Positions 9,155 to 20,320 of a DNA stretch of 30,000 bases are shown here, in pieces. The position numbers were made by a program, and so were the translations under genes. Position 1 is the stretch's first letter. The number at the start of each line of letters is the position of its first letter. The stretch spans positions 1,399,382 to 1,429,381 of the forward strand of contig BLFN01000621.1 of the NCBI GenBank assembly GCA_014634225.1. Direction: 5' to 3'. Origin of the DNA: Acropora yongei (taxonomy: Eukaryota; Cnidaria; Anthozoa; Scleractinia; Acroporidae). The notes under the pieces are model-generated. The model was given only the letters and a program-made list of their open reading frames with translations. It ran no database searches and was not told the origin of the DNA.

Positions 9155-9664
9155 ATGGTAAGTACTATCAAGCTAAGTGCTTACATTTGTCTTAAATATG
9201 TGCAACTTGTTAGAAAAACAATCGATGGCTTGAGAAAGAATGACAGCAAACCGATTGATGTGTATTATGATCAAGATGGACACAATCTGGTGGAGTTTCC
9301 ATGGAAGTGTTTTGGGTTTGGGCAAGACAACAACAAGTTACGTTTATTGAGAGCACAATCAGTGCACACTGTTAAAAGATGAGAGGAGCAAATTCAAGAA
9401 GACGTATAATATGTTGGGAAATTGATCTATATTGGGAATGAGCACAACGGATTAATACATGATGAGTCTACGACAAAACATCACAAGTATTGAGAAGTTA
9501 ACTTCACTTGACAAATTATCAGCACAATTGTGCCCTGATGCAGGATTCCAGATCTTAAATGGTATTTAATCATATGGTGATCACGTTATGGACGATCCAG
9601 AATGTGTTGTAAAAAGGCTAAAATCTAGCAAGGGAAAGAAAAGCGATTGGATAAGACATCAACC
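9155..9664 (+). repeat. Unit 18, RKNDSK type, frame A open
   Basis: 510 bp. Frame A to 9382 has LRKNDSKPIDVYYDQDG, VEFPWKCFGFGQDNNK and the private LRLLRAQSVHTVKR. The second donor-like motif is AAGCTAAGT. Unlike the other two RKNDSK units, it keeps the full 3' part. Confidence 0.92.
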
Positions 9665-10175
9665 ATGGTAAGTACTATCAAGGTAAGTGCTTATTTGTGT
9701 CTTAAATATGTGCAACTTGTTAGAAATACAGTCGGTGGCTTGAGAAAAAACAACAACAAACCAATTGATATCTATCATGATCAAAATGGACACAACCTGG
9801 TGGAATCTCCATTAAAGTGTTTTGTGTTTGGGTAAAAGAACAACAAGTTACTTGGATTGCAAGCACAATCAGTGCACACTATTGAAAGATGAGAGGAGCA
9901 AATTCAAGATGACTTATAATATGTTGGGAAATTGATCTATATTGGGAATGAGCACAACTGATTATTACGTGATAAGTCTACGAAAAAAAATCACAAGTAT
10001 TGAGAAATTTAATTCACATTGGCAAATTATCAGCACAATTGTGCCCTGATGCAGGATTCCAGATCTTAAATGGTATTTAATCATATGGTGATCACGTTAT
10101 TGACGATCCAGAATATGTTGTAAAAAAGCTAACCCCCAGGAAGGAAAAGAAAAGCGATTGGATAAGACATCAACC
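9665..10175 (+). repeat. Unit 19, W type, frame A truncated
   Basis: 511 bp. TAA at 9833-9835 (GGGTAA) closes frame A after about 56 codons. It resembles unit 30 (AYLCLKYVQ, NNNNKPIDIYHDQ). Confidence 0.9.
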
Positions 10176-10686
10176 ATGGTAAGTACTATCAAGGTAAGTG
10201 CTTATTTTTGTCTTAAATATGTGCAACTTGTTAGCAAAAAAAAACCGGTGGCTTGAGAAACAACAACAACAAACCGATTGATATCTATCATGATCATGAT
10301 GGACACAACCTGGTGGAATCTCCATGGAAGTGTTTTGTGTTTGGGCAAAACAACAACAAGTTACTTGGATTGCAAGCACAATCAGTGCACACTATTGAAA
10401 GATGAGAGGAGCAAATTCAAGATGACGTATAATGTGTTGGGAAATTGATCTATATTGGGAATCAGCACAACTGATTATTACGTGATCAGTCTACGACAAA
10501 ACATCGCAAGTATTGAGAATTTTACTTTACTTGGCAAATTATCAACACAATTGAGCCTTGATGCAGGATTCCAGATCTTAAATGGTATTTAATCATATGG
10601 TGATCACGTTTTGGAGGATTCAGAATGTGTTGTAAAAAGGCTACAAGCTAGGAAGGAAAAAAATGCGATTGGATAAGAGATTAACC
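10176..10686 (+). repeat. Unit 20, W type, frameshifted
   Basis: 511 bp. TTAGCAAAAAAAAACCGGTGG (others TTAGAAAAACAGTCGGTGG) carries extra A bases that break frame A. Otherwise it resembles unit 19. Confidence 0.9.
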
Positions 10687-11193
10687 ATGGTAAGTACTAT
10701 CAAGGTAAGTGCTTATGTTTGTCTTAAATATGTGCCACTTGTTAGAAAAACAATCGGTGGCTTGGAAAACAGCAGCAAACCGATTGATAGATATCATGAT
10801 CAAGATGGACACAATCTGGTGGAATCTCCAAGGAAGTGTTTTGTGTATGGGAAAAACAAAAACAAGTTACGTGGATTGCAAGCACAATCAGTGCACACTA
10901 TTGAAAGATGAGAGTAGCAAATTCAAGATGACATATAATATCTTGGGAAACCGATCTATATTGGGAATCAGCACAACTGATTATTACGTGATCAGTCTAA
11001 GACAAACCATCGCAAGTATTGAGAGGTTTATTTTACTTGGCAAATTATCAACACAATTGAGCCCTGATGCAGGATTCCAGATCTTAAATGGTATTTAATC
11101 ATATGATGATCACGTTTTGGAGCATTCAGAATGTGTTGTAGAAAGGCTACAACCTAGGAAGGAAAAGAAAAGCGATTGGATAAGATATCAACC
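10687..11193 (+). repeat. Unit 21, Y type, both frames open
   Basis: 507 bp. A 3-bp loss in the AAC run (GGAAAACAGCAGC) keeps frame. Frame A is open to 10911. The usual TGA between the frame B parts is CGA (AACCGATC), so frame B is open over 10709-11098. Confidence 0.91.
10709..11098 (+). other. Long frame B open stretch, 129 codons, in unit 21
   Basis: As in unit 7 the dividing codon is CGA (AACCGATC), giving a continuous frame that ends DAGFQILNGI at the usual TAA. Frame A is also open here, so the same DNA has two overlapping open frames. No family is recognised. Confidence 0.2.
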
Positions 11194-11724
11194 ACGATAA
11201 GTACTATCAAGGTAAGTCCTTATTTTTGTCGTATATATGTTCGAATAAAAAAAAAACACTAGGAGACTTGAGAGACATGAAAAGCAAACCGATTGATATC
11301 TATCATGGTCAAGATGGAAAATTTGGTGGAATCTCCATAGAAAAATCAGGTGGAATCTCCATAGGAGTGTACTGTCTTTGGGCAAAACAACAACTAGTTA
11401 TGTGGAGAACAAGCACAATAAGTGCACACTATTGAAAGATGAGAGGACCCAACTCAAGATGACGTATAACATGTTGGGAAATTGATCTTTATTGGGAATG
11501 AGCACAACTGATTATTACATGATGAGTCTACGACAAAACATCACGAGTATTAAGAAGTTTACTTCACTTGGCATATTATCAGCACAATTGTGCCCTGATG
11601 CAGGATTCCAGATCTTAAATGGTATTTAATCATATGGTGATCACGTTATGGAGGATGCAGAATGTGTTCTGAAAAGGCTACAACCTAGGAAGGAAAAGAA
11701 AAGCGATTGGATAAGACATCAACC
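11194..11724 (+). repeat. Unit 22, oligo-A type (531 bp), ATG lost
   Basis: The landmark reads CCACGATAAGT: both the ATG and the first donor-like GGT are changed. A run at about 11247-11256, with the GTGGAATCTCCATA duplication present. Confidence 0.91.
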
Positions 11725-12147
11725 ATGGTAAGTACTATTAAGGTAAGTGCTTATATTTGTCTTAAATATGTGCATTTTGTTAGAAAAAAAGTCGGGGACT
11801 TGAGAAACAACAACAGGAAACCGATTGATATCTATATTGATCAAGATGGACACAATCTGGTGGAATCTCCATGGAAGGGTTTTGTGTTTGGGCAAAACAA
11901 CAACAAGTTACCTGGATTACGAGCACAATCAGTGCACACTATTGAAAGATAAAAGGGGCAAACTCAGGATGACGTATAATATGTTGGGAAATTGATCTAT
12001 ATTGGGAATGAGCACAACTGATTATTACGTGATGAGTCTGCGACAACACATCACAAGTATTAAGAAGTTTATGGCGAATGCAGAATGTGGTGTAAAAAGG
12101 CTACAACCTCGGAAGGAAAAGAAAAGCGATTGGATAAGAGATCAACA
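11725..12147 (+). repeat. Unit 23, 87-bp deletion type (423 bp), frame A open
   Basis: Frame A is open to 11952, ending in TAA (AGATAAAAGG) rather than TGA. The deletion junction GAAGTTTATGGCGAATGC is the same as in unit 9. Confidence 0.92.
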
Positions 12148-12513
12148 ATGGTAAGTACTATCAAGGTAAGTGCTTCTATTTGTCTTAAATATGTGCAACT
12201 TGTTAGAAAAAAGTGGGTGGCTTCAGAAACAACAACAGCAAACCGATTGATATCTATCATGATCAAGATGGACACAATCTGGGGGAATCTCCATGGAAGT
12301 GTTTTGTGTTGGGGCACAACAACAACAAGTTACGTGGGTTACGAGCACAATCAGTGCACACTATTGAAATATAACAGGAGCAAATTCAAGATGATGTATA
12401 ATATGTTGGGAAATTGGTCTATATTGGGAATAAGCACAACTGATTATTACGTGATGAGACTTCGCAAAACATCACAAGTATTGAAAAGTTTGCTTCACTT
12501 GGCAAATTTTTAG
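12085..12513 (+). other. Longest open frame in the window, 142 codons, frame A fused to frame B
   Basis: It starts in the tail of unit 23, crosses the landmark ATG at 12148, then moves to frame B by a one-base loss near 12210. It passes the usual divider, which is TGG here. It ends early through another shift near 12464. It looks like a chance product of two indels and one substitution, not a preserved gene. Confidence 0.15.
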
Positions 12514-12656
12514 CACAGTTCAGCCCTGATGCAGGATTCCAGATCTTAAGTGCTATTTAATCATATAGTGATCACGTTATGGAGGATGAAGAATATGTTG
12601 AAGAAAGGCTACCACCTGGAAAAGGATAACAAAAGCGAATGGATGAGACATCGACC
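12148..12656 (+). repeat. Unit 24, frame A shifted into frame B
   Basis: 509 bp. AGAAAAAAGTGGGTGG lacks a base relative to AGAAAAACAGTCGGTGG. The TGA before the second part is TGG (AATTGGTC). The result is the longest frame in the window, 12085-12513. The 3' end has TATAGTGATCACG and GAAGAAAGGCTACCACC, duplicated at 13352. Confidence 0.91.
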
Positions 12657-12975
12657 ATGGTAAGTACTATTAAGGTAAGTGCTTATATTTTTCTTAAATA
12701 TGTGCAACTTGTTAGAAAAACAGTAGGTGGCTTCAGAAACAACAATACCAGTCCAATTGATATCTTTCATGATCAAGATGGACAAAATCTTGTGGAATCT
12801 CCATGGAAGTGTTTTGTGTTTGGGCAAAACAACAACCAGTTACGTCGATTGAGAGCACAGTCAGTGCACACTATTGAAAGATGAGAGGAGCAAATTCAAG
12901 AAGAAGTATAATATGTTGGGAAATTGATCTATATTGGGAGTGAGCACAACTGATTATTACATGATGAGTCTACGA
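12568..12975 (+). repeat. Left copy of a ~400-bp segment duplicated at an offset of 784
   Basis: It runs from TATAGTGATCACG in unit 24 to about GAGTCTACGACAA in unit 25. Shared private forms: GAAGAAAGGCTACCACC, YIFLKYVQ, DIFHDQ and GGGAGTGAGC. Confidence 0.85.
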
Positions 12976-13165
12976 CAAAACATCACAAGTATTAAGAGGT
13001 CTACTTCACTTGGCAAATTATCAGCAGAATTGTGCCGTGAAGCAGGATTCCAGATTTTGAATGGTATTTAATCATATGGTGATCACGTTATGGAGGATGC
13101 AGGATCTGGTGTAAAAAGGCTACAACCTAGGACGAAAAACAAAGCGATTGGATAAGAGATCATCC
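12657..13165 (+). repeat. Unit 25, W type, frame A open
   Basis: 509 bp. Frame A to 12884 has YIFLKYVQ, NNNTSPIDIFHDQDGQN and GQNNNQLRRL. Its 5' 60% is duplicated 784 bp to the right in unit 27. Confidence 0.92.
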
Positions 13166-13440
13166 ATGGTAAGTACTATCAAGCTAAGTCCTTATATTGT
13201 CTTAAATATGTGCAGCTTCTTAGAAAAACAGTAGCTGGCAACAGAAACAACAACAGCAAACCGATTGATATCTATCATGATCAAGATGGACACAATCTGG
13301 TGGAATCTCCATGGAAGTCTTTTGTGTTTGGGCAAAAAAACAAGAAAGATAGTGATCACGTTATGGAGGATGCAGAATATGTTGAAGAAAGGCTACCACC
13401 TGGAAAAGGATAACAAAAGCGAATGGATAAGACATCGACC
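13166..13440 (+). repeat. Unit 26, truncated unit (275 bp)
   Basis: The 5' part is normal to GGGCAAAAAAACAAGAAAGA (about 13350). It then jumps directly to TAGTGATCACGTTATGG, about 235 bp further along the unit. The right part matches the end of unit 24 at an offset of 784. The second donor-like motif is AAGCTAAGT. Confidence 0.93.
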
Positions 13441-13759
13441 ATGGTAAGTACTATTAAGGTAAGTGCTTATATTTTTCTTAAATATGTGCAACTTGTTAGA
13501 AAAACAGTAGGTGGCTTCAGAAACAACAACACCAATCCGATTGATATCTTTCATGATCAAAATGGACAAAATCTTGTGGAATCTCCATGGAAGTGTTTTG
13601 TGTTTGGGCAAAACAACAACCAGTTACATCGATTGAGAGCACAATCAGTGCACACTATTGAAAGATGAGAGGAGCAAATTCAAGAAGACGTATAATATGT
13701 TGGGAAATTGATCTATATTGGGAGTGAGCACAACTGATTATTACATGATGAGTCTACGA
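13352..13759 (+). repeat. Right copy of the ~400-bp segment; its left end truncates unit 26
   Basis: It begins at AAAGATAGTGATCACG, where unit 26 is cut short, and ends in unit 27 where the sequence switches to GAGAAAGTTACTTCCC. Both ends are inside units, not at landmarks. Confidence 0.85.
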
Positions 13760-13950
13760 CAATACATCACAAGTATTGAGAAAGTTACTTCCCTTGGCAA
13801 ATTATCAGCACAATTGTGCCCTGATGCAGGATTCCAGATCTTAAATGGTATTTCATCATATGGTGATCACCTTATGGAGGATGCAGAATCTGTTGGAAAA
13901 AGGCTACCACCTAGAAAAGAAAAGAAAAGCGAATGGATAAGACGTCAACC
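13441..13950 (+). repeat. Unit 27, W type, both frames open
   Basis: 510 bp. The 5' part duplicates unit 25 (NNNTNPIDIFHDQNGQN). After about 13760 it follows the unit 17-like form (GAGAAAGTTACTTCCC). Frame A is open to 13668. The frame B TAA is TCA (TTTCATCA), so frame B runs on to 13957. Confidence 0.92.
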
Positions 13951-13957
13951 ATGGTAA
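13718..13957 (+). other. Frame B second part read through its usual stop, 79 codons
   Basis: TAA is changed to TCA (LNGISSYGDH), joining two protein-like stretches into one that ends PPRKEKKSEWIRRQPW at the TAA inside the next GGTAAGT. The tail is strongly basic. The copy at 19665 shares the change. Confidence 0.2.
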
Positions 13958-14373
13958 GTACTATCAAGGTAAGTGCTTACATTTGTCTTAAATATGTGCA
14001 ACTTGTTAGAAAAACAGTCGGTGGCTTGAGAAAAAACGACAGCAAACCGATTGATGTGTATTATGATCAAGATGGACACAATCTGGTGGAGTTTCCATGG
14101 AAGTGCTTTGGGTTTGGGCAAGACAACAACAAGTTACGTGGTTTGAGAGCACAATCAGTGCACACTATTGAAAGATGAGAGGAGCAAATTCAAGAAGACG
14201 TATAATATGTTGGGAAATTGATCTATATTGGGAATGAGCACAGCTGATTATTACGTGATCAGTGTACGACAACACATCACAAGTATTGAGAAGTTCATGG
14301 AGAATGCAGAATGTGGTGTAAAAAGGCTAAAACCTAGGAAGGAGAACAAGATCAATTCGATAACAGATCAACC
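13951..14373 (+). repeat. Unit 28, RKNDSK type with 87-bp deletion (423 bp)
   Basis: Frame A is open to 14178 with RKNDSKPIDVYYDQ and VEFPWKCFGFGQDNNK. The junction reads GAAGTTCATGGAGAATGC. The 3' end AAGATCAATTCGATAACAG is shared with the end of unit 56. Confidence 0.92.
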
Positions 14374-14883
14374 ATGGTAAGTACTATCAAGGTAAGTGCT
14401 TATATTTGTCTTAAATATGTGCAACTTGTTAGAAAAACAGTCGATGGCTTGAGAAACAACAACAGCAAACCGATTAATACCCATTATGAACAAGATGGTT
14501 AAAATCTGGTGGAATCTCCATGGAAGTGTTTTGTGTTTGGGCACAACAACAACAAGTTACGTGGGTTACGAGCACAATCAGTGCACACTATTGAAAGATG
14601 AGAGGAGGAAATTCAAGAAGACGTATGATATGTTGCGAAATTGATCTATAATGGGAATGAGCACAACTGATTATTACATGATGAGTCTACGACAAAACAT
14701 CAAAAGTACTGAGAAGTTAAATTCACTTGACAAATTATCAGCACAATTGTGCCCTGATGCAGGATTCTAGATCTTAAATGGTATTTAATCATATGGTGAT
14801 CACGTTATGGATGATCCAGAATGTGTTGTAGAAAGGCTACATCCTAGCAAGGAAAAGAAAAGCGATTGGATAAGACATCAACC
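14374..14883 (+). repeat. Unit 29, W type, frame A closed
   Basis: 510 bp. TAA at 14500-14502 (GATGGTTAAAATC; others GATGGACACAATC) closes frame A. It also has ATTAATACCCATTATGAAC. Confidence 0.9.
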
Positions 14884-15392
14884 ATGGTAAGTACTATCAA
14901 GGTAAGTGCTTATTTGTGTCTTAAATATGTGCAACTTGTTAGAAAAACAGTCGCTGGCTTGAGAAACAACAACAACAAACCGATTGATATCTATCATGAT
15001 CAAGATGGACACAACCTGGTTAAATCTCCATGGAAGTATTTTGTGTTTTGGCAAAACAACAACAAGTTACTTGGATTGCAAGCTCTATCAGTGCACACTA
15101 TTGAAAGATGTGAGAAGCAAATTCAAGATGACGTATAATATGTTGGGAAATTGATCTATATTGGGAATGAGCACAACTGATTATTACGTGATGAGTCTAC
15201 GACAAAACATCACAAGTATTGAGAAGTTTACTTCACTTGGCAAATTATCAGTACAAATGTGACCTGATGTAGGATTCCAGATCTTAAATGGTATTTAATC
15301 ATATGGTGATCACTTTTTGGAGCATTCAGAATGTGTTGTAAGAAGGCTACAACCTAGGAAGGAAAAAAAAGCGATTGGATAAGAGATCAACC
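14884..15392 (+). repeat. Unit 30, W type, frame A reads past the usual TGA
   Basis: 509 bp. AGATGTGAGAAGC replaces AGATGAGAGGAGC, so Cys replaces the stop and frame A runs on as CEKQIQDDV to a TAA at 15136-15138. The 3' end (CACTTTTTGGAGC) is the start of the near-identical series to the right. Confidence 0.92.
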
Positions 15393-15901
15393 ATGGTAAG
15401 TACTATCAAGGTAAGTGCTTATGTTTGTCTTAAATATGTGCAACTTGTTAGAAAAACAATCGGTGGCTTGGGAAACAACAACAGCAAACCGATTGATATA
15501 TATCATGATCAAGATGGACACAATCTGGTGGAATCTCCATGGAAGTGTTTTGTGTATGGGAAAAACAAAACCAAGTTACGTGGATTGCGAGCACAATCAG
15601 TGCGCACTATTGAAAGATGAGAGGAGCAAATTCAAGATGACGTATAATATGTTGGGAAATTGATCTATATTGGGAATGAGCACAACTGATTATTACGTGA
15701 TGAGTCTACGACAAAATATCACAAGTATTGAGAAGTTTACTTCACTTGGCAAATTATCAGTACAATTGTTACCTGATGCAGGATTCCAGATCTTAAATGG
15801 TATTTAATCATATGGTGATCACTTTTTGGAGCATTCAGAATGTGTTGTAAGAAGGCTACAACCTAGGAAGGAAAAAAAAGCGATTGGATAAGAGATCAAC
15901 C
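15393..15901 (+). repeat. Unit 31, Y-like type, frame A open (recent amplification)
   Basis: 509 bp. Frame A is open to 15620 with PWKCFVYGKNKTK. By eye it differs from the next unit at a single site (GTGCGCAC here, GTGCACAC there). Confidence 0.95.
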
Positions 15902-16410
15902 ATGGTAAGTACTATCAAGGTAAGTGCTTATGTTTGTCTTAAATATGTGCAACTTGTTAGAAAAACAATCGGTGGCTTGGGAAACAACAACAGCAAACCG
16001 ATTGATATATATCATGATCAAGATGGACACAATCTGGTGGAATCTCCATGGAAGTGTTTTGTGTATGGGAAAAACAAAACCAAGTTACGTGGATTGCGAG
16101 CACAATCAGTGCACACTATTGAAAGATGAGAGGAGCAAATTCAAGATGACGTATAATATGTTGGGAAATTGATCTATATTGGGAATGAGCACAACTGATT
16201 ATTACGTGATGAGTCTACGACAAAATATCACAAGTATTGAGAAGTTTACTTCACTTGGCAAATTATCAGTACAATTGTTACCTGATGCAGGATTCCAGAT
16301 CTTAAATGGTATTTAATCATATGGTGATCACTTTTTGGAGCATTCAGAATGTGTTGTAAGAAGGCTACAACCTAGGAAGGAAAAAAAAGCGATTGGATAA
16401 GAGATCAACC
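15902..16410 (+). repeat. Unit 32, near-identical copy of unit 31
   Basis: 509 bp, frame A open to 16129. It shares the eight-A run in GGAAAAAAAAGCG, the GTACAATTGTTACC palindrome variant and CACTTTTTGGAGC. Confidence 0.95.
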
Positions 16411-16920
16411 ATGGTAAGTACTATCAAGGTAAGTGCTTATGTTTGTCTTAAATATGTGCAACTTGTTAGAAAAACAATCGGTGGCTTGGGAAACAACAAC
16501 AGCAAACCGATTGATATATATCATGATCAAGATGGACACAATCTGGGGGAATCTCCATGGAAGTGTTTTGTGTATGGGAAAAACAAAACCAAGTTACGTG
16601 GATTACGAGCTCAATCAGTGCACACTATTGAAAGATGAGAGGAGCAAATTCAAGATGACGTATAATATGTTGGGAAATTGATCTATATTGGGAATGGGCA
16701 CAACTGATTATTACGTGATCAGTCTACGACAAAACATCGCAAGTATTGAGAAGTTTACTTCACCTGGCAAATTATCAGCACAATTGAGCCATGATGCAGG
16801 ATTCCAGATCTTAAATGGTATTTAATAATATGGTGATCACGTTTTGGAGGATTCAGAATGGATTGTAAATAGGCTACAACTTATGAAGGAAAAGAAAAGC
16901 GATTTGATAAGATATCAACC
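16411..16920 (+). repeat. Unit 33, copy of units 31 and 32 for its 5' half only
   Basis: 510 bp, frame A open to 16638. It matches unit 32 up to about 16690 apart from CTGGGGGAATC and GATTACGAGCTC. It then switches to a different 3' half (GTGATCAGTC, ATCGCAAG, CACAATTGAGCC), marking the end of the amplified segment. Confidence 0.93.
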
Positions 16921-17452
16921 ATGGTAAGTACTATCAAGGTAAGTGCTTATTTTAGTCTTAAATATGTTCTAATTAAAAAAAACGCTAGGAGACTTGAGAA
17001 ACAGGAAAAGCAAACCGATTGATATCTATCATGGTCAAGATGGAGAAATTTTGTGGAATCTCCATGGAATAATTAGGTAGAATCTCCATAGGAGTGTATT
17101 GTCTTTGGGCAAAACAACAACTAGTTATGTGGAGTACAAGCACAATAAATGCACACTATTGAAAGATGAGAGGAGCAAATTCAAGATGACGTATAACATG
17201 TTGAGAAATTGATCTATATTGGGAATGAGCACAACTGATTATTACGTGATGAGTGTACGACAAAACATCACAAGTATTGAGAAGTTTACTTCAGTTGGCG
17301 AATTATCAGCACAATTGTGCCCTGATGCAGGATTCCAGATCTTAAATGATATTTAATCACATGGGTTATCACGTTAAGGAGGATGCAGAATGTGTTGCAA
17401 AAAGGCTACAACCTAGGAAAGAAAAGAAAAGCGATTGGATATGATATCAATC
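16921..17452 (+). repeat. Unit 34, oligo-A type (532 bp), rightmost of its class
   Basis: The A run is shorter (about 16975-16982). The local duplication GTGGAATCTCCAT / GTAGAATCTCCAT is present. No oligo-A unit occurs further right. Confidence 0.91.
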
Positions 17453-17961
17453 TTGGTAAGTACTATCAAGGAAAGTGCTTATGTTTGTCTTAGATATATG
17501 CAACTTGTTAGAAAAACAGTAGGTGGCTTCAGAAACAACAACAGCAAACCGGTTGATATGTTTTATGATCAAGATTGACACAATCTGGTGGAATATCCAT
17601 GGAAGTGTTTTGTGTATGGGCAAAACAACAAAGAGTTACCTGGATTACGAGCATAATCAGTGCACACTATTGAAAAATAAGAGGAACAAATTCAAGATGA
17701 CGTATAATATGTTGGGAAATTGGTCTATATTGGGAATGAGCACAACTTATTATTACGTGATGAGTCTGGGACAAAACATCGCAAGTATTGAGAAGTTTAC
17801 TTCACTTGGAAAATATCGGCACAATTGTGCCCTGATGCAGGATTCCAGGTCTTAAATGGTATTTAATCATATGGTGATCACGTTATGGAGGATGAGAAAC
17901 GTTTTGTAAAAACGCTACAACCTAGGAAGGAAAAGAAAAGCAATTCGATAAGAGATCAACC
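17453..17961 (+). repeat. Unit 35, ATG mutated to TTG, frame A closed
   Basis: 509 bp. The landmark is TCTTGGTAAGT. TGA at 17576-17578 (AAGATTGACAC; others AAGATGGACAC) closes frame A. Frame B is open over 17523-17855 because TGA is TGG (AATTGGTC). Confidence 0.91.
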
Positions 17962-18461
17962 ATGGTAAGTACTATCAAGGTAAGTGCTTATATTTGTCTT
18001 AAAGATGTGGAACTTGTTAGAAAAACAGTCGGTGGTTTTAGAAACAACAACAGCAAACCGATTGATATCTATCATGATGAAGAGGGACACAATCTCCACG
18101 GAAGTGTTTTGTTTCTGGGCAAAACAACGTCAAGTTACGTGGATTGAGAGCACAATCAGTGCACACTATTGAAAGATGAGAGGAGCAAATTCAAGAAGAG
18201 GTATAATATGTTGGGAAATTGATCTATATTGGGAATGAGCACAACTGATTATTACATGATGAGTCTACGACAAAACATCACAAGTATTGAGAAGTTTACT
18301 TCACTTGGCAAATTATCAGCACAATTGTGCCCTGATGAAGGATTCCAGATCTTAAATGCTATTTAATCATTAGGTGATCACGTTATGGAGGATGCAGAAT
18401 GTGTTGTAAAAAGGCTACATCCTAGGAAGGAACACAAAAGCGTTTAGATAAGACATCAACC
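17962..18461 (+). repeat. Unit 36, 10-bp deletion (500 bp)
   Basis: It resembles unit 8 but has lost 10 bp between two AATCTC repeats (CACAATCTCCACGG), a slippage-type deletion that shifts frame A. Units 36 and 37 together parallel units 8 and 9. Confidence 0.91.
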
Positions 18462-18878
18462 ATGGCAAGTACTATAAAAGTAAGTGCTTATATTTGTCTT
18501 AAATATGTGCAACTTCTTAGAAAAACCGTCGGTTGTTTCAGAAACAACAAAAGCAAACCGATTGATATCTCTCATGATCAAGATGGACACAATCTGGTAG
18601 AATTTCCATGGAAGTGTTTTCTGTTTGGGCAAAACAACAAGTTTCGTGGATTACAAGCACAATGAGTGCACACTATTGAATGATAAGAGGAGCAAATTAA
18701 AAAAGACGTATATGTTGGAAAATTGATGTACATTGGGAATAAGCGCAACTGATTATTAGGTGATCAGTCTACGACAACACAACACAAGTATTAAGCAGTT
18801 TATGGAGGATGCAGAATATGGTGTAAAAAGGTTACAACCTAGGCAGGAAAAGATAAGCGATTGGATAAGACATCAACC
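18462..18878 (+). repeat. Unit 37, 87-bp deletion type (417 bp)
   Basis: The landmark is ATGGCAAGT, as in unit 9. It has the 87-bp deletion plus two small losses (AACAACAAG; GACGTATATG). Frame A ends early at 18665 because TCA is TGA (CACAATGAGTGC). Confidence 0.92.
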
Positions 18879-19387
18879 ATGGTAAGTACTATCAAACTAA
18901 GTGCTTATATTTGTCTTAAATATGTGCAACTTGTTAGAAAAACAGTAACTGGCTTGAGAAACAACAACAGCAATCCGATTAATATCTTTCAGGATTAAGA
19001 TGAACACAAACTTGTGGAATCTCCGTACAAGTGTTTTGCGCTTTGGCAAAACAACAACAACTTACGTAAATTACGAGCACAATCAGTGCACGCTATTAAA
19101 AGATGAGAGGAGCAAAGTCAAGATGACGTATAATATATTGGGAAATTCATCTTTATTGGGAATGAGCACAACTGATTATTACATGATGGGTCTACGACAA
19201 AACATCACAAGTATTGAGAGGTTTAGTTTACTTAGATAATTATCAGCACAATTGTCCCGTGATGCAGGATTCCAGATCTTGAATGGTATTTAATCGTATG
19301 CTGATCACGTTATGGAGCATGCAGGATGTGGTGCAAAAAGGCTACATCCTAAAAAGAAAAAAAAAACGATTGGATAAGACATCATCC
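18879..19387 (+). repeat. Unit 38, W type, frame A closed
   Basis: 509 bp. TAA at 18996-18998 (CAGGATTAAGATG). The second donor-like motif is AAACTAAGT. Frame B is open over 19000-19239 because TGA is TCA (AATTCATC). Confidence 0.9.
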
Positions 19388-19897
19388 ATGGTAAGTACTA
19401 TCAAGCTAAGTGCTAATATTTGTCTTAAATATGTGCAACTTATTAGAAAAACAGTAACTGGCTTTAGAAACAACAACAGCAAACTGATTGATATCTATCA
19501 TGATCAAGATGGACACAATCTGGTGGAATCTCCATGGAAGTGTTTTGTGTTTGGGCAAAACAACAAGAAATTACGTGGATTGCGAGCACAATCAGTGCAC
19601 ACTATTGAAAGATGACAGAATCAAATTCAAGAAGACGTACAATATGTTGGGAAACTGATCTATATTGGGAATGAGCACAACTGATTATTACATGATGAGT
19701 CTACTACAAAACATCACAAGTATTGAGAAAGTTACTTCCCTTGGCAAATTATCAGCACAATTGTGCCCTGATTCAGGATTCCAGATCTTAAATGGTATTT
19801 CATCATATGGTGATCACATTATGGAGGATGCAGAATCTGTTGGAAAAAGGCTACCACCTAGAAAAGAAAAGAAAAGCGAATGAATAAGACGTCAACC
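19388..19897 (+). repeat. Unit 39, W type, both frames open
   Basis: 510 bp. Frame A is open to 19615 and continuous with an upstream open stretch from 19283. The frame B TAA is TCA (TTTCATCA), so frame B is open over 19665-19883. It pairs with unit 27 at an offset of 5947. Confidence 0.92.
19665..19883 (+). other. Frame B second part read through its usual stop, 72 codons
   Basis: The same TAA to TCA change as at 13718, 5947 bp away. Here it stops earlier because GCGAATGGATAAG is GCGAATGAATAAG. The shared change fits common descent of the two blocks rather than two independent events. Confidence 0.2.
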
Positions 19898-20320
19898 ATG
19901 GTAAGTACTATCAAGATAAGTGCTTACCTTTGTCTTAAATATGTGCAACTTGTTAGAAAAACAGTCGGTGGCTTGAGAAAGAACGACAGCAAACCGATTG
20001 ATGTGTATCATGATCAAGATGGACACAATCTGGTAGAGTTTCCATGGAAGTGTTTTGGGTTTGGGAAAGACAACAACAAGTTACGTGGATTGAGAGCACA
20101 ATCAGTGCACACTATTAAAAGATGAGAGGAGCAAATTCAAAAGGACGTGTAATATGTTGGGAAATTGATCTATATTGGGAAAAATCACAGCTGATTATTA
20201 CGTGATCAGTCTACGACAACACATCACAAGTATTGAGAAGTTCATGGACAATGTAGATTGTGGTGTAAAAAGGCTACAACCAAGAAAGGAAAAGAAAAGC
20301 GATTGGATAAGACATCAACC
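19898..20320 (+). repeat. Unit 40, RKNDSK type with 87-bp deletion (423 bp)
   Basis: Frame A is open to 20125 with RKNDSKPIDVYHDQ and GFGKDNNK. Junction GAAGTTCATGGACAATG. It pairs with unit 28 at an offset of 5947. Confidence 0.92.

Larger units (their letters stand above)
15200..16690 (+). repeat. Recent local amplification of a 509-bp unit
   Basis: The end of unit 30, units 31 and 32 and the 5' half of unit 33 share private markers: the GGAAAAAAAAGCG run, CACTTTTTGGAGC and GATATATATCATG. Units 31 and 32 differ at one site by eye. The rest of the array is far more diverged. Confidence 0.9.

Noticed and set aside
12085..12513. The 142-codon frame as a real gene
   Set aside because: It arises from a private one-base loss joining two frames and ends at another private shift. 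No other unit has it.
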